This document shows positions 1-12,202 of a DNA stretch of 64,000 bases, in pieces. The stretch is from Amblyomma americanum (lineage: Eukaryota > Arthropoda > Arachnida > Ixodida > Ixodidae). Position numbers and translations under genes: made by a program. The stretch lies in the NCBI RefSeq assembly GCF_052857255.1, contig NC_135504.1, positions 148,082,121 through 148,146,120 on the forward strand, given 5' to 3'. Position 1 is the stretch's first letter, and every line of letters begins with the position of its first letter. The notes below the pieces were generated by a model, which was given only the letters and a program-made list of their open reading frames with translations, did no database searches and was not told the origin of the DNA.

Positions 1-83
1 ATTTAGCTCATCTCGGTCTAAAACAGCTTGTTTCGTTGTATTAAGCACGAATACATGCTTTTCGCGCAGTTATAAGAGAAAAA
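1..83 (+). repeat. Partial monomer at left window edge
   Basis: The window opens inside a class A-like monomer ('agctcatctcggtctaaaac') and reaches the next phase point at base 84. The array therefore continues to the left of the window. Confidence 0.93.
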
Positions 84-199
84 GTTTTGACGCGTATCAG
101 AGGAACACTTGTAAAACCGATGTGTTGTGATCTAGCTCGCTTCGGTCTAAAACAGCTTGTTTCGTTGTATTAAGCACGAATACATGCTTTTCGCGCAGT

Positions 200-212
200 T
201 ATAAGACGCGTA
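200..212 (+). repeat. 116-bp short monomer junction (13-bp deletion); first of nine
   Basis: Here 'ttataag' runs straight into 'acgcgtatc', so the usual 'agaaaaagttttg' between them is missing. The distance between successive 'acgcg' landmarks is 116 bp (90 to 206) instead of 129. The same deletion is seen near 25,456, 36,171, 42,763, 44,293, 45,989, 47,684, 49,380 and 61,567. All but the last sit at the same place in the repeated block, so most copies descend from one event by block amplification. It removes the A5/T4 tract and shifts the reading frame. Confidence 0.9.
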
Positions 213-584
213 TCACATGGACACTTGTAAAACCGATGCGTTCAGATCTAGCTCGATTTGGTCTAAAACAGCTTGTTTCGTTGTATTAAGCACGAATACA
301 TGCTTTTCGCGCAGTTCTAAGAGAAAAAGTTTTGACGCCTATCACACGGACACTTGTAAAACCGATGTGTTCAGATCTAGCTCGTTTTGGTCTAAAACAG
401 CTTGTTTCGTTGTATTAAGCACGAATACATGCTTTTCGCGCAGTTATAAGTGAAAAAGTTTTGACGCGTATCAGAGGAACACTTGCAAAACCGATGTGTT
501 GTGATTTAGGTCGTTTCGGTCTAAAACAGCTTGTTTCGTTGTATTAAGCACGAATACATGCTTTTCGCGCAGTTGTGAGAAAAA

Positions 585-748
585 GTTTTGACGCGTGTCA
601 CAGGGACACTTGTAAAACCGATGTGTTCAGATCTAGCTCGTTTTGGTCTAAAACAGCTTTTTTGTGATTTAGCTCGTTTCGGTCTAAACAGCTTGTTTCG
701 TTGTATTAAGCAAGAATACATGCTTTTCGCGCAGTCACAAGAGAAAAA
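585..748 (+). repeat. 164-bp long monomer (35-bp net internal gain); first of eleven
   Basis: The unit is 164 bp from phase point to phase point. After 'ctaaaacagctt' it steps back to 'gtgatttagctcg' and runs again through 'cggtctaaacagcttg', so about 36 bp of monomer is present twice, minus one A. The 'gtgattt' piece is typical of class B, so the unit looks like an out-of-register crossover between a class B unit and another class. Other copies: 25,835-25,998; 36,550-36,713; 44,673-44,836; 46,368-46,531; 48,064-48,227; 49,758-49,921; 53,277-53,440; 54,214-54,377; 57,732-57,895; 62,945-63,108. Every one measures 164 bp. This first copy has 'cagctttttt' at the junction where the others have 'cagcttgttt'. 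Confidence 0.92.
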
Positions 749-1306
749 GTTTTGACGCGTGTCACGGACACTTGTAAAACCGATGTGTTCAGATTTACCT
801 CGTTTCGGTCTAAAACAGCTTTTTTCGTTGGATTAAGCAAGAATACATGCTTTTCGCGCAGTTAAAAGAGAAAAAGTTTTGACGCGTATCAGAGGAAGAC
901 TTGTAAAACCGATGTGTTCAGATCTAGCTCGTTTCGGTCTAAAACAGCTTGTTTCGTTGTATTAAGCACGAATACATGCTCTTAGCGCAGTTATAAGAGA
1001 AAAAGTTTCGACGCGTATCACATGGACACTTGTAAAACCGATGTGTTCAGATCTAGCTCATCTCGGTCTAAAACAGCTAGTTTCGTTGTATTAAGCAAGA
1101 ATACATGCTTTTCGCGCAGTTATAGGGGAAAAAGTTCTGACGCGTATTAGAGGGACTTGTAAAACCGATGTGTTCAGATTTAGCTCATCTCGGTCTAAAA
1201 CAGCTTGTTTCGTTCTATTAAGCACGAATACATGCTTTTCGCGCAGTTATAAGAGAAAAAGTTTTGACGCGTATCACGTGGATACTTGTAAAACCGATGT
1301 GTTTAG

Positions 1307-1416
1307 GAGTGCACGTTTTTGGGCGAGTCGGTCGTACATACTTAAAGAAGGGAATTTCGCTAAAAAAGACGTCCTTGTCTTTTCTCGTCCATGTCTTTTT
1401 TAGCGCAATTCCCTTC
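1307..1416. other. Unique non-satellite insert with a palindrome, flanked by an 11-bp direct repeat
   Basis: A class C monomer beginning at 1261 is 250 bp long instead of 129. The extra 121 bp is an insert (1307-1416) plus a second copy of 'gatgtgtttag', which stands at 1296-1306 and again at 1417-1427. Removing one direct-repeat copy and the insert restores an ordinary 129-bp class C unit. This is what an insertion with target-site duplication would leave. The insert has no ORF of note. Its left third (about 1307-1346) contains 'gcacgtttttggg', faintly like the satellite's 'gctcgttttgg', so a diverged satellite fragment cannot be excluded. Its right two thirds form the palindrome listed separately. 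I see no second copy in the window. A very short non-autonomous foldback-type element is possible; no family is recognised. Confidence 0.75.
1347..1416. repeat. Inverted repeat / predicted hairpin inside the insert
   Basis: The arms are 1347-1370 and 1393-1416, 24 bases each. They pair at 23 of 24 positions, the exception being T1357 opposite C1406. The intervening loop is 1371-1392 (22 bases, pyrimidine-rich). The left arm starts 'gaagggaatt' and the right arm ends 'aattcccttc'. The right arm ends exactly where the second copy of the flanking 11-bp direct repeat begins. The same strand read in either direction would fold, so it could be a hairpin in DNA or in a transcript. No terminator function is claimed. 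Confidence 0.85.
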
Positions 1417-2156
1417 GATGTGTTTAGATAGAGCTCGTTTTGGTATAAAACCGCTTGTTTCGTTGTTTTAAGCAAGAGTACGTGCTTTTCGCGTAGTTAT
1501 AGAAGAAAAAGTTTTGACGCGTTTCACAGGGACACATTTAAAACCGATGTGTCTAGATTTAGCTCGTTTCGGTGTAAAACAGCTTGTTTCGTTGTATTAG
1601 GCACGAATACATGCTTTTCGCGCAGTTATAAGAGAAAAAAGTTTTGACGCGTATCAGAGGAAAACTTTAAAACCGATGTGTTGTGATTTAGCTCGTTTCG
1701 GTCTAAAACAGCTTGTTTCGTTGTATTAAGCAAGAATACATGCTTTTCGCGCAGTTATAAGAGAAAAAGCTTTGACGCGTGTCACAGGGACACTTGTAAA
1801 ACCGATGTGTTCAGATTTACCTCGTTTCGGACTAAAACAACTTGTTTCGTTGGATTAAGCACGAATACATGCTTTTCGCGCAGTTATAAGAGAAGAAAGT
1901 TTTGACGCGTATCACATGGACACATTTAAAACCGGTGTGTTCAGATTTAGCTCGTTTCGGTCTAAAACAGCTTGTTTTGTTGTATTAAGCAAGAATACAT
2001 GCTTTTCGCGCAGTTATAAGAGAAAAAGTTTTGACGCGTTTCACAGGGACACTTGTAAAACCGATGTGTTCAGATTTAGCTCGTTTCGGTCTAAAACAAC
2101 TTGTTTCGTTGTATTAAGCATGAATACATGCTTTTAGCGCAGTTATAAGAGAAGAA

Positions 2157-2285
2157 GTTTTGACGCGTATCACATGGACACTTGTAAAACCGATGTGTTC
2201 AGATCTAGCTCGTTTTGGTCTAAAACAGCTTGTTTCGTTGTATTAAGCACGAATACATGCTTTTCGCGCTGTTATAAGAGAAAAA
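2157..2285 (+). repeat. Representative complete 129-bp monomer
   Basis: This unit runs from one 'gttttgacg' landmark to the next and measures exactly 129 bp. It carries the commonest form of most blocks: 'cacatggacacttgtaaaac', 'gttcagatctagctcg', 'ttttggtctaaaacag' and 'tttcgttgtatt'. Within it, 'ttcgt' and 'acgaa' form a short dyad separated by 10 bases. Runs of A and T (aaaac, gtttt, cttttc) recur through the unit and, in standard units, end in 'gagaaaaag'. A one-base oddity of this copy is 'cgcgctg' in place of 'cgcgcag'. It is given here to fix the phase used in the other entries. Confidence 0.95.
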
Positions 2286-4730
2286 GTTTTGACGCGTATC
2301 AGAGGAAGACTTGTAAAACCGATGTGTTCAGATCTAGCTCGTTTCGGTCTAAAACAGCTTGTTTCGTTGTATTAAGCACGAATACATGCTCTTAGCGCAG
2401 TTATAAGAGAAAAAGTTTCGACGCGTATCACATGGACACTTGTAAAACCGATGTGTTCAGATCTAGCTCATCTCGGTCTAAAACAGCTAGTTTCGTTGTA
2501 TTAAGCAAGAATACATGCTTTTCGCGCAGTCATAAGAGAAAAAGTTCTGACGCGTATTAGAGGGACTTGTAAAAACCGATGTGTTCAGAATTAGCTCATC
2601 TCGGTCTAAAACAGCTTGTTTCGTTGTAATAAGCACGAATACATGCTTTTCGCGCAGTTATAGAGAAAAAAGTTTTGACGCGTATCACGTGGATACTTGT
2701 AAAACCGATGTGTTTAGATATAGCTCGTTTTGGTATAAAACCGCTTGTTTCGTTGTTTTAGGCAAGAATACGTGCTTTTCGCGTAGTTATAGAAGAAAAA
2801 GTTTTGACGCGTTCACAGGGACACTTGTAAAACCGATGGTTCAGATTTAGCTCGTTTCGGTCTAAAACAGCTCGTTTCGTTGTATTAAGCACGAATACAT
2901 GCTTTTAGCGCAGTTATAAGAGAAAAAGTTTTGACGCGTATCACATGGACACTTGTAAAACCGATGTGTTCAGATCTAGCTCATCTCGGTCTAAAACAGC
3001 TTGTTTCGTTGTATTAAGCACGAATACATGCTTTTCGCGCAGTTATAAGAGAAAAAGTTTTGACGCGTGTCACAGGGACAATTGTAAAACCGATGTGTTC
3101 AGATTTAGCTCATCTCGGTCTAACACAGCTAGTTTCGTTGTATTAAGCACGAATACATGCTTTTCACGCAGTTATATGAGAAAAAGTTTTGACGCGTATC
3201 AGAGGAACACATGTAAAACCGATGTGTTGTGATTTAGCTCGTTTCGGTCTAAAACAGCTTGTTTCGTTGTATTAAGCCCGATTGCATGCTTTTCGCGCAG
3301 TTATAAGAGAAAACGTTTTGACGCGTATCACATGGACACTTCTAAAACGGATGTGTTCAGATTAACCTCGTTCGGACTAAAACAGCTTGTTTCGTTGGAT
3401 TAAGCACGAATACATGCTGTTCGCGCAGTTATAAGAGAAAACGTTTTGACGCGTGTCACAGGGACACTTGCAAAACCGATGTGTTCAGATTTAGCTCATC
3501 TCGGTCTAAAACAGCTAGTTTCGTTGTATTAAGCACGAATACATGCTTTTCCCGCAGTTATAAGAGAAAAAGTTATGACGCGTATCAGAGGAACACATGT
3601 AAAACCGATGTGTTGAGATTTAGCTCGTTTCGGTCTAAAACAGCTTGTTTCGTTGTATTAAGCACGAATACATGCTTTTCGCGCAGTTATAAGTGAAAAA
3701 GTTTTGACGCATGTCACAGGGACACTTGTAAAACCGGTGTTCAGATTTACCTCGTTTCGGACTAAAACAGCTTGTTTCGTTGTATTAAGCACGAATACAT
3801 GCTTGTCGCGCAGTTATAAGAGAAAAAGTTTTGACGCGTATCAGAGGAACACTTGTAAAACCGATGTGTTGTGATTTAGCTCCCTTCGGTCTAAAACAGC
3901 TTGTTTCGTTGTATTAAGCACGAATACATGCTTTTCGCGCAGTTATAGAAGAAAACGTTTTGACGCCTATTAGAGGGACACTTGTAAAACCGAAGTGTTC
4001 AGATCTAGCTCATCTCGGTCTAAAACAGCTAGTTTCGTTGTATTAAGCAAGAATACATGCTTTTCGCGCAGTTATAAGAGAAAAAGTTCTGACGCGTATT
4101 AGAGGGACTTGTAAAACCGATGTGTTCAGATTTAGCTCATCTCGGTCTAAAACAGCTTGTTTCGTTGTATTAAGCACGAATACATGCTTTTCGCGCAGTT
4201 ATAAGAGAAAAAGTTTTGACGCGTATCATGTGGATACTTGTAAAACCGATGTGTTTAGATATAGCTCGTTTTGGTATAAAACCGCTTGTTTCGTTGTTTT
4301 AAGCAAGAATACGTGCTTTTCGCGTAGTTATAGAAGAAAAAGTTTTGACGCGTTACACAGGGACACTTGTAAAACCGATGGTTCAGATTTAGCTCGTTTC
4401 GGTCTAAAACAGCTTGTTTCGTTGTATTAAGCACGAATACATGCTTTATCGCAGTTATAAGAGAAAAAGATTTGACGCGTATCACATGGACACTTGTAAA
4501 ACCGATGTGTTCAGATCTAGCTCATCTCGGTCTAAAACAGCTTGTTTCGTTGTATTAAGCACGAATACATGCTTTTCGCGCATTTATAAGAGAAAAAGTT
4601 TTGACGCGTGTCACAGGGACACTTGTAAAACCGATGTGTTCAGATTTAGCTCATCTCGGTCTAAAACAGCTAGTTTCGTTGTATTAAGCACGAATACATG
4701 CTTTTCGCGCAGTTATATGAGAAAAAGTTT

Positions 4731-7700
4731 TGACGCGTATCAGAGGAACACATGTAAAACCGATGTGTTGTGATTTAGCTCGTTTCGGTCTAAAACAGCT
4801 TGTTTCGTTGTATTAAGCACGAATACATGCTTTTCGCGCAGTTATAAGAGAAAAAGTTTTGACGCATGTCACAGGGACACTTGTAAAACCGGTGTTCAGA
4901 TTTACCTCGTTTCGGACTAAAACAGCTTGTTTCGTTGGATTAAGCACGAATACATGCTTTTCGCGCAGTTATAAGAGAAAAAAGTTTTGAAGCGTATCAC
5001 ATGGACATTGTAAAACCGATGTGTTCAGATCTAGCTCCTTTTGGTCTAAAACAGCTTGTTTCGTTGTATTAAGAACGAATACATGCTTTTCGCGCAGTTA
5101 TAAGAGAAAAAGTTTTGCCGCGTATCAGAGGAAGACTTGTAAAACCGATGTGTTCAGATCTAGCTCGTTTCGGTCTAAAACAGCTTGTTTCGTTGTATTA
5201 AGCACGAATACATGCTCTTTGCGCAGTTATAAGAGAAAAAGTTTCGACGCGTATCACATGGACACTTGTAAAACCGATGTGTTCAAATCTAGCTCGTTTT
5301 GGTCTAAAACAGCTTGTTTCGTTGTATTAAGCAAGAATACAATGCTTTTCGTGCAGTTATAGGAGAAAAAGTTTTGACGCGTTTCACAGGGACACTTGTA
5401 AAACCGATGTGTTCAGATTTAGCTCGTTTCGGTCTAAAACAACTTGTTTCGTTGTATTAAGCCCGATTGCATGCTTTTCGCGCAGTTATAAGAGAAAACG
5501 TTTTGACGCGTATCACATGGACACTTCTAAAACCGATGTGTTCAGACCTTGCTCGTTTTGGTCTAAAACAGCTTGTTTTGTTGTATTAAGCACAAATAGA
5601 TGCTTTTCGCGCAGTTATAAGAGAAAAAGTTTTGACGCGTATCACATGGACACATTTAAAACCGATGGTTCAGATTTAGCTCGTTTCGGTCTAAAACAGC
5701 TTGTTTCGTTGTATTAAGCACGAATACATGCTTTTAGCGCAGTTATAAGAGAAAAAGTTTTGACGCGTATCACATGGACACTTGTAAAACCGATGTGTTC
5801 AGATCTAGCTCATCTCGGTCTAAAACAGCTTGTTTCGTTGTATTAAGCACGAATACATGCTTTTCGCGCAGTTATAAGAGAAAAAGTTTTGACGCGTGTC
5901 ACAGGGACAATTGTAAAACCGATGTGTTCAGATTTAGCTCATCTCGGTCTAACACAGCTAGTTTCGTTGTATTAAGCACGAATACATGCTTTTCACGCAG
6001 TTATATGAGAAAAAGTTTTGACGCGTATCAGAGGAACACATGTAAAACCGATGTGTTGTGATTTAGCTCGTTTCGGTCTAAAACAGCTTGTTTCGTTGTA
6101 TTAAGCCCGATTGCATGCTTTTCGCGCAGTTATAAGAGAAAACGTTTTGACGCGTATCACATGGACACTTCTAAAACGGATGTGTTCAGATCTTGCTCGT
6201 TTTGGTCTAAAACAGCTTGTTTTGTTGTATTAAGCACAAATAGATGCTTTTCGCGCAGTTATAAGAGAAAAAGTTTTGACGCGTATCACATGGACACATT
6301 TAAAACCGATGTGTTCAGATTTAGCTCGTTTCGGTCTGAAACAGCTTGTTTCGTTGTATTAAGCAAGAATACATGCTTTACGCGCAGTTATAAGAGAAAA
6401 AGTTTTGACGCGTTTCACAGGGACACTTGTAAAACCGATGTGTTCAGATTTAGCTCGTTTCGGTCTAAAACAACTTGTTCCGTTGTATTAAGCACGAATA
6501 CGTGCTTTTCGCGCAGTTATAAGAGAAAAAGTTTTGACGCGTATCACGTGGATACTTGTAAAACCGATGTGTTTAGATATAGCTTGTTTTGGTAAAAAAC
6601 AGCTTGTTTCGTTGTTTTAGGCACGAATACGTGCTTTTCGCGTAGTTATAAAAGAAAAAGTTTTGACGCGTATCAGAGGAAAACTTTAAAAACCGATGTT
6701 TTGTGATTTAGCTCGTTTCGGGTAAAAACAGCTTGTTTCGTTGTATTAAGCAAGAATACATGCTTTTCGCGCAGTTATAAGAGAAAAAGTTTTGACGGGT
6801 GCCACAGGGACACTTGTAAAACCGATGTGTTCAGATTTACCTCGTTTCGGACTAAAACAGCTTGTTTCGTTGGATTAAGCACGAATACATGCTTTTCGCG
6901 CAGTTATAAGAGAAAAAAGTTTTGACGCGTATCACATGGACACATTTAAAACCGATGTGTTCAGATTTAGCTCGTTTCGGTCTAAAACAACTTGTTTCGT
7001 TGTATTAAGCACGAATACATGCTTTTAGCGCAGTTATAAGAGAAGAAGTTTTGAAGCGTATCACATGGACACTTGTAAAACCGATGTGTTCAGATCTAGC
7101 TCGTTTTGGTCTAAAACAGCTTGTTTCGTTGTATTAAGAACGAATACATGCTTTTCGCGCAGTTATAAGAGAAAAAGTTTCGACGCGTATCACATGGGCA
7201 CTTGTAAAACTGATGTGTTCAAATCTAGCTCGTTTTGGTCTAAAACAGCTTGTTTCGTTGTATTAAGCAAGAATACAATGCTTTTCGTGCAGTTATAGCA
7301 GAAAAAGTTTTGACGCGTTTCACAGGGACAATTGTAAAACCGATGTGTTCAGATTTAGCTCGTTTCGGTCTAAAACAACTTGTTTCGTTGTATTAAGCAC
7401 GAATACATGCTTTTCGCGCAGTTATAAGAGAAAAAGTTTGACGCGTATCACGTGGATACTGTAAAACCGATGTGTTTAGATATAGCTCGTTTTGGTATAA
7501 AACCGCTTGTTTCGTTGTTTTAAGCAAGAATACGTGCTTTTCGCGTAGTTATAGAAGAAAAAGTTTTGACGCGTTTCACAGGGACACATTTAAAACCAAT
7601 GTGTCTAGATTTAGCTCGTTTCGGTCTAAAACAGCTTGTTTCGTTGTATTAAGCACGAATACATGCTTTTCGCGCAGTTATAAGAGAAAAAGTTTTGACG

Positions 7701-8466
7701 CCTATCACATGGACACTTGTAAAACCGATGTGTTCAGATCTAGCTCGTTTTGGTCTAAAACAGCTTGTTTCGTTGTATTAAGCAAGAATACAATGCTTTT
7801 CGCGCAGTTATGAGAAAAAGTTTTGACGCGTTTCACAGGGACACTTGTAAAAGCGATGTGTTCAGATTTAGCTCGTTTCGGTCTAAAACAACTTGTTTCG
7901 TTGTATTAAGCACGAATACATGCTTTTCGCGCAGTTATAGGAGAAAAAGTTTTGACGCGTATCACGTGGATACTTGTAAAACCGATGTGTTTAGATATAG
8001 CTCGTTTTGGTATAAAACAGCTTGTTTCGTTGTTTTAAGCACGAATACGTGCTTTTCGCGTAGTTATAGAAGAAAAAGTTTTGACGCGTATCAGAGGAAA
8101 ACTTTAAAACCGATGTTTTGTGATTTAGCTCGTTTCGGTCTAAAACAGCTTGTTTCGTTGTATTAAGCAAGAATACATGCTTTTCGCGCAGTTATAAGAG
8201 AAAAAGTTTTGACGCGTGTCACAGGGACACTTGTAAAACCGATGTGTTCAGATTAACCTCGTTCGGACTAAAACAGCTTGTTTCGTTGGATTAAGCACGA
8301 ATACATGCTGTTCGCGCAGTTATAAGAGAAAACGTTTTGACGCGTGTCACAGGGACACTTGTAAAACCGATGTGTTCAGATTTAGCTCATCTCGGTCTAA
8401 AACAGCTAGTTTCGTTGTATTAAGCACGAATACATGCTTTTCGCGCAGTTATAAGAGAAAAAGTTA
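4731..8466 (+). repeat. 3736-bp higher-order repeat, copy 1
   Basis: About 29 monomers in fixed order, including rare marks: 'accggtgttcag' (2-bp loss), 'agctccttttgg' near 5038, 'gcccgattgcatgc' (twice), 'gaccttgctcg', 'accgatggttcag' (1-bp loss), 'tcgggtaaaaacag', 'gacgggtgcc' and 'aaactgatgtg'. All of these recur exactly 3736 bp later. The left limit is set by T4730 against A8466 in the next copy. The period is 5 bp short of 29 x 129, reflecting small indels kept in both copies. Confidence 0.92.
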
Positions 8467-11400
8467 TGACGCGTATCAGAGGAACACATGTAAAACCGAT
8501 GTGTTGTGATTTAGCTCGTTTCGGTCTAAAACAGCTTGTTTCGTTGTATTAAGCACGAATACATGCTTTTCGCGCAGTTATAAGAGAAAAAGTTTTGACG
8601 CATGTCACAGGGACACTTGTAAAACCGGTGTTCAGATTTACCTCGTTTCGGACTAAAACAGCTTGTTTCGTTGGATTAAGCACGAATACATGCTTTTCGC
8701 GCAGTTATAAGAGAAAAAAGTTTTGAAGCGTATCACATGGACATTGTAAAACCGATGTGTTCAGATCTAGCTCCTTTTGGTCTAAAACAGCTTGTTTCGT
8801 TGTATTAAGAACGAATACATGCTTTTCGCGCAGTTATAAGAGAAAAAGTTTTGCCGCGTATCAGAGGAAGACTTGTAAAACCGATGTGTTCAGATCTAGC
8901 TCGTTTCGGTCTAAAACAGCTTGTTTCGTTGTATTAAGCACGAATACATGCTCTTTGCGCAGTTATAAGAGAAAAAGTTTCGACGCGTATCACATGGACA
9001 CTTGTAAAACCGATGTGTTCAAATCTAGCTCGTTTTGGTCTAAAACAGCTTGTTTCGTTGTATTAAGCAAGAATACAATGCTTTTCGTGCAGTTATAGGA
9101 GAAAAAGTTTTGACGCGTTTCACAGGGACACTTGTAAAACCGATGTGTTCAGATTTAGCTCGTTTCGGTCTAAAACAACTTGTTTCGTTGTATTAAGCCC
9201 GATTGCATGCTTTTCGCGCAGTTATAAGAGAAAACGTTTTGACGCGTATCACATGGACACTTCTAAAACCGATGTGTTCAGACCTTGCTCGTTTTGGTCT
9301 AAAACAGCTTGTTTTGTTGTATTAAGCACAAATAGATGCTTTTCGCGCAGTTATAAGAGAAAAAGTTTTGACGCGTATCACATGGACACATTTAAAACCG
9401 ATGGTTCAGATTTAGCTCGTTTCGGTCTAAAACAGCTTGTTTCGTTGTATTAAGCACGAATACATGCTTTTAGCGCAGTTATAAGAGAAAAAGTTTTGAC
9501 GCGTATCACATGGACACTTGTAAAACCGATGTGTTCAGATCTAGCTCATCTCGGTCTAAAACAGCTTGTTTCGTTGTATTAAGCACGAATACATGCTTTT
9601 CGCGCAGTTATAAGAGAAAAAGTTTTGACGCGTGTCACAGGGACAATTGTAAAACCGATGTGTTCAGATTTAGCTCATCTCGGTCTAACACAGCTAGTTT
9701 CGTTGTATTAAGCACGAATACATGCTTTTCACGCAGTTATATGAGAAAAAGTTTTGACGCGTATCAGAGGAACACATGTAAAACCGATGTGTTGTGATTT
9801 AGCTCGTTTCGGTCTAAAACAGCTTGTTTCGTTGTATTAAGCCCGATTGCATGCTTTTCGCGCAGTTATAAGAGAAAACGTTTTGACGCGTATCACATGG
9901 ACACTTCTAAAACGGATGTGTTCAGATCTTGCTCGTTTTGGTCTAAAACAGCTTGTTTTGTTGTATTAAGCACAAATAGATGCTTTTCGCGCAGTTATAA
10001 GAGAAAAAGTTTTGACGCGTATCACATGGACACATTTAAAACCGATGTGTTCAGATTTAGCTCGTTTCGGTCTGAAACAGCTTGTTTCGTTGTATTAAGC
10101 AAGAATACATGCTTTACGCGCAGTTATAAGAGAAAAAGTTTTGACGCGTTTCACAGGGACACTTGTAAAACCGATGTGTTCAGATTTAGCTCGTTTCGGT
10201 CTAAAACAACTTGTTCCGTTGTATTAAGCACGAATACGTGCTTTTCGCGCAGTTATAAGAGAAAAAGTTTTGACGCGTATCACGTGGATACTTGTAAAAC
10301 CGATGTGTTTAGATATAGCTTGTTTTGGTAAAAAACAGCTTGTTTCGTTGTTTTAGGCACGAATACGTGCTTTTCGCGTAGTTATAAAAGAAAAAGTTTT
10401 GACGCGTATCAGAGGAAAACTTTAAAAACCGATGTTTTGTGATTTAGCTCGTTTCGGGTAAAAACAGCTTGTTTCGTTGTATTAAGCAAGAATACATGCT
10501 TTTCGCGCAGTTATAAGAGAAAAAGTTTTGACGGGTGCCACAGGGACACTTGTAAAACCGATGTGTTCAGATTTACCTCGTTTCGGACTAAAACAGCTTG
10601 TTTCGTTGGATTAAGCACGAATACATGCTTTTCGCGCAGTTATAAGAGAAAAAAGTTTTGACGCGTATCACATGGACACATTTAAAACCGATGTGTTCAG
10701 ATTTAGCTCGTTTCGGTCTAAAACAACTTGTTTCGTTGTATTAAGCACGAATACATGCTTTTAGCGCAGTTATAAGAGAAGAAGTTTTGAAGCGTATCAC
10801 ATGGACACTTGTAAAACCGATGTGTTCAGATCTAGCTCGTTTTGGTCTAAAACAGCTTGTTTCGTTGTATTAAGAACGAATACATGCTTTTCGCGCAGTT
10901 ATAAGAGAAAAAGTTTCGACGCGTATCACATGGGCACTTGTAAAACTGATGTGTTCAAATCTAGCTCGTTTTGGTCTAAAACAGCTTGTTTCGTTGTATT
11001 AAGCAAGAATACAATGCTTTTCGTGCAGTTATAGCAGAAAAAGTTTTGACGCGTTTCACAGGGACAATTGTAAAACCGATGTGTTCAGATTTAGCTCGTT
11101 TCGGTCTAAAACAACTTGTTTCGTTGTATTAAGCACGAATACATGCTTTTCGCGCAGTTATAAGAGAAAAAGTTTGACGCGTATCACGTGGATACTGTAA
11201 AACCGATGTGTTTAGATATAGCTCGTTTTGGTATAAAACCGCTTGTTTCGTTGTTTTAAGCAAGAATACGTGCTTTTCGCGTAGTTATAGAAGAAAAAGT
11301 TTTGACGCGTTTCACAGGGACACATTTAAAACCAATGTGTCTAGATTTAGCTCGTTTCGGTCTAAAACAGCTTGTTTCGTTGTATTAAGCACGAATACAT

Positions 11401-12202
11401 GCTTTTCGCGCAGTTATAAGAGAAAAAGTTTTGACGCCTATCACATGGACACTTGTAAAACCGATGTGTTCAGATCTAGCTCGTTTTGGTCTAAAACAGC
11501 TTGTTTCGTTGTATTAAGCAAGAATACAATGCTTTTCGCGCAGTTATGAGAAAAAGTTTTGACGCGTTTCACAGGGACACTTGTAAAAGCGATGTGTTCA
11601 GATTTAGCTCGTTTCGGTCTAAAACAACTTGTTTCGTTGTATTAAGCACGAATACATGCTTTTCGCGCAGTTATAGGAGAAAAAGTTTTGACGCGTATCA
11701 CGTGGATACTTGTAAAACCGATGTGTTTAGATATAGCTCGTTTTGGTATAAAACAGCTTGTTTCGTTGTTTTAAGCACGAATACGTGCTTTTCGCGTAGT
11801 TATAGAAGAAAAAGTTTTGACGCGTATCAGAGGAAAACTTTAAAACCGATGTTTTGTGATTTAGCTCGTTTCGGTCTAAAACAGCTTGTTTCGTTGTATT
11901 AAGCAAGAATACATGCTTTTCGCGCAGTTATAAGAGAAAAAGTTTTGACGCGTGTCACAGGGACACTTGTAAAACCGATGTGTTCAGATTAACCTCGTTC
12001 GGACTAAAACAGCTTGTTTCGTTGGATTAAGCACGAATACATGCTGTTCGCGCAGTTATAAGAGAAAACGTTTTGACGCGTGTCACAGGGACACTTGTAA
12101 AACCGATGTGTTCAGATTTAGCTCATCTCGGTCTAAAACAGCTAGTTTCGTTGTATTAAGCACGAATACATGCTTTTCGCGCAGTTATAAGAGAAAAAGT
12201 TA
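8467..12202 (+). repeat. 3736-bp higher-order repeat, copy 2
   Basis: Follows copy 1 directly. In every stretch I compared base by base I found no difference from copy 1, including the private one-base changes and indels, and all seven of the long open-frame stretches translate identically in both. Such identity means a very recent duplication or an assembly duplication. Confidence 0.92.

Larger units (their letters stand above)
1..860 (+). repeat. Left-edge block, repeated 25,250 bp downstream
   Basis: This stretch matches about 25,251-26,110 in monomer order and in rare marks: a 116-bp short monomer near 206, 'cagttctaagag', 'cacacggacac', 'cagttgtgag', the 164-bp long monomer at 585-748 and 'cagtcacaagag'. 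The match ends near 860, where this copy continues 'gttaaaagagaaaaag' and the downstream copy continues 'gttataagagaaaaaatttt'. Beyond a short unrelated-order interval, 1,916-2,580 again matches 27,048-27,710 at a slightly different offset (25,132). Related blocks recur at about 36.0, 42.6, 44.2, 45.9, 47.6 and 49.3 kb. Confidence 0.85.

Noticed and set aside
1307..1416. Helitron end or rho-independent terminator in the palindromic insert
   Set aside because: The insert lacks the Helitron CTRR end and has a target duplication, which Helitrons do not make. There is no gene upstream for a terminator to serve, so the structure is reported without a function.
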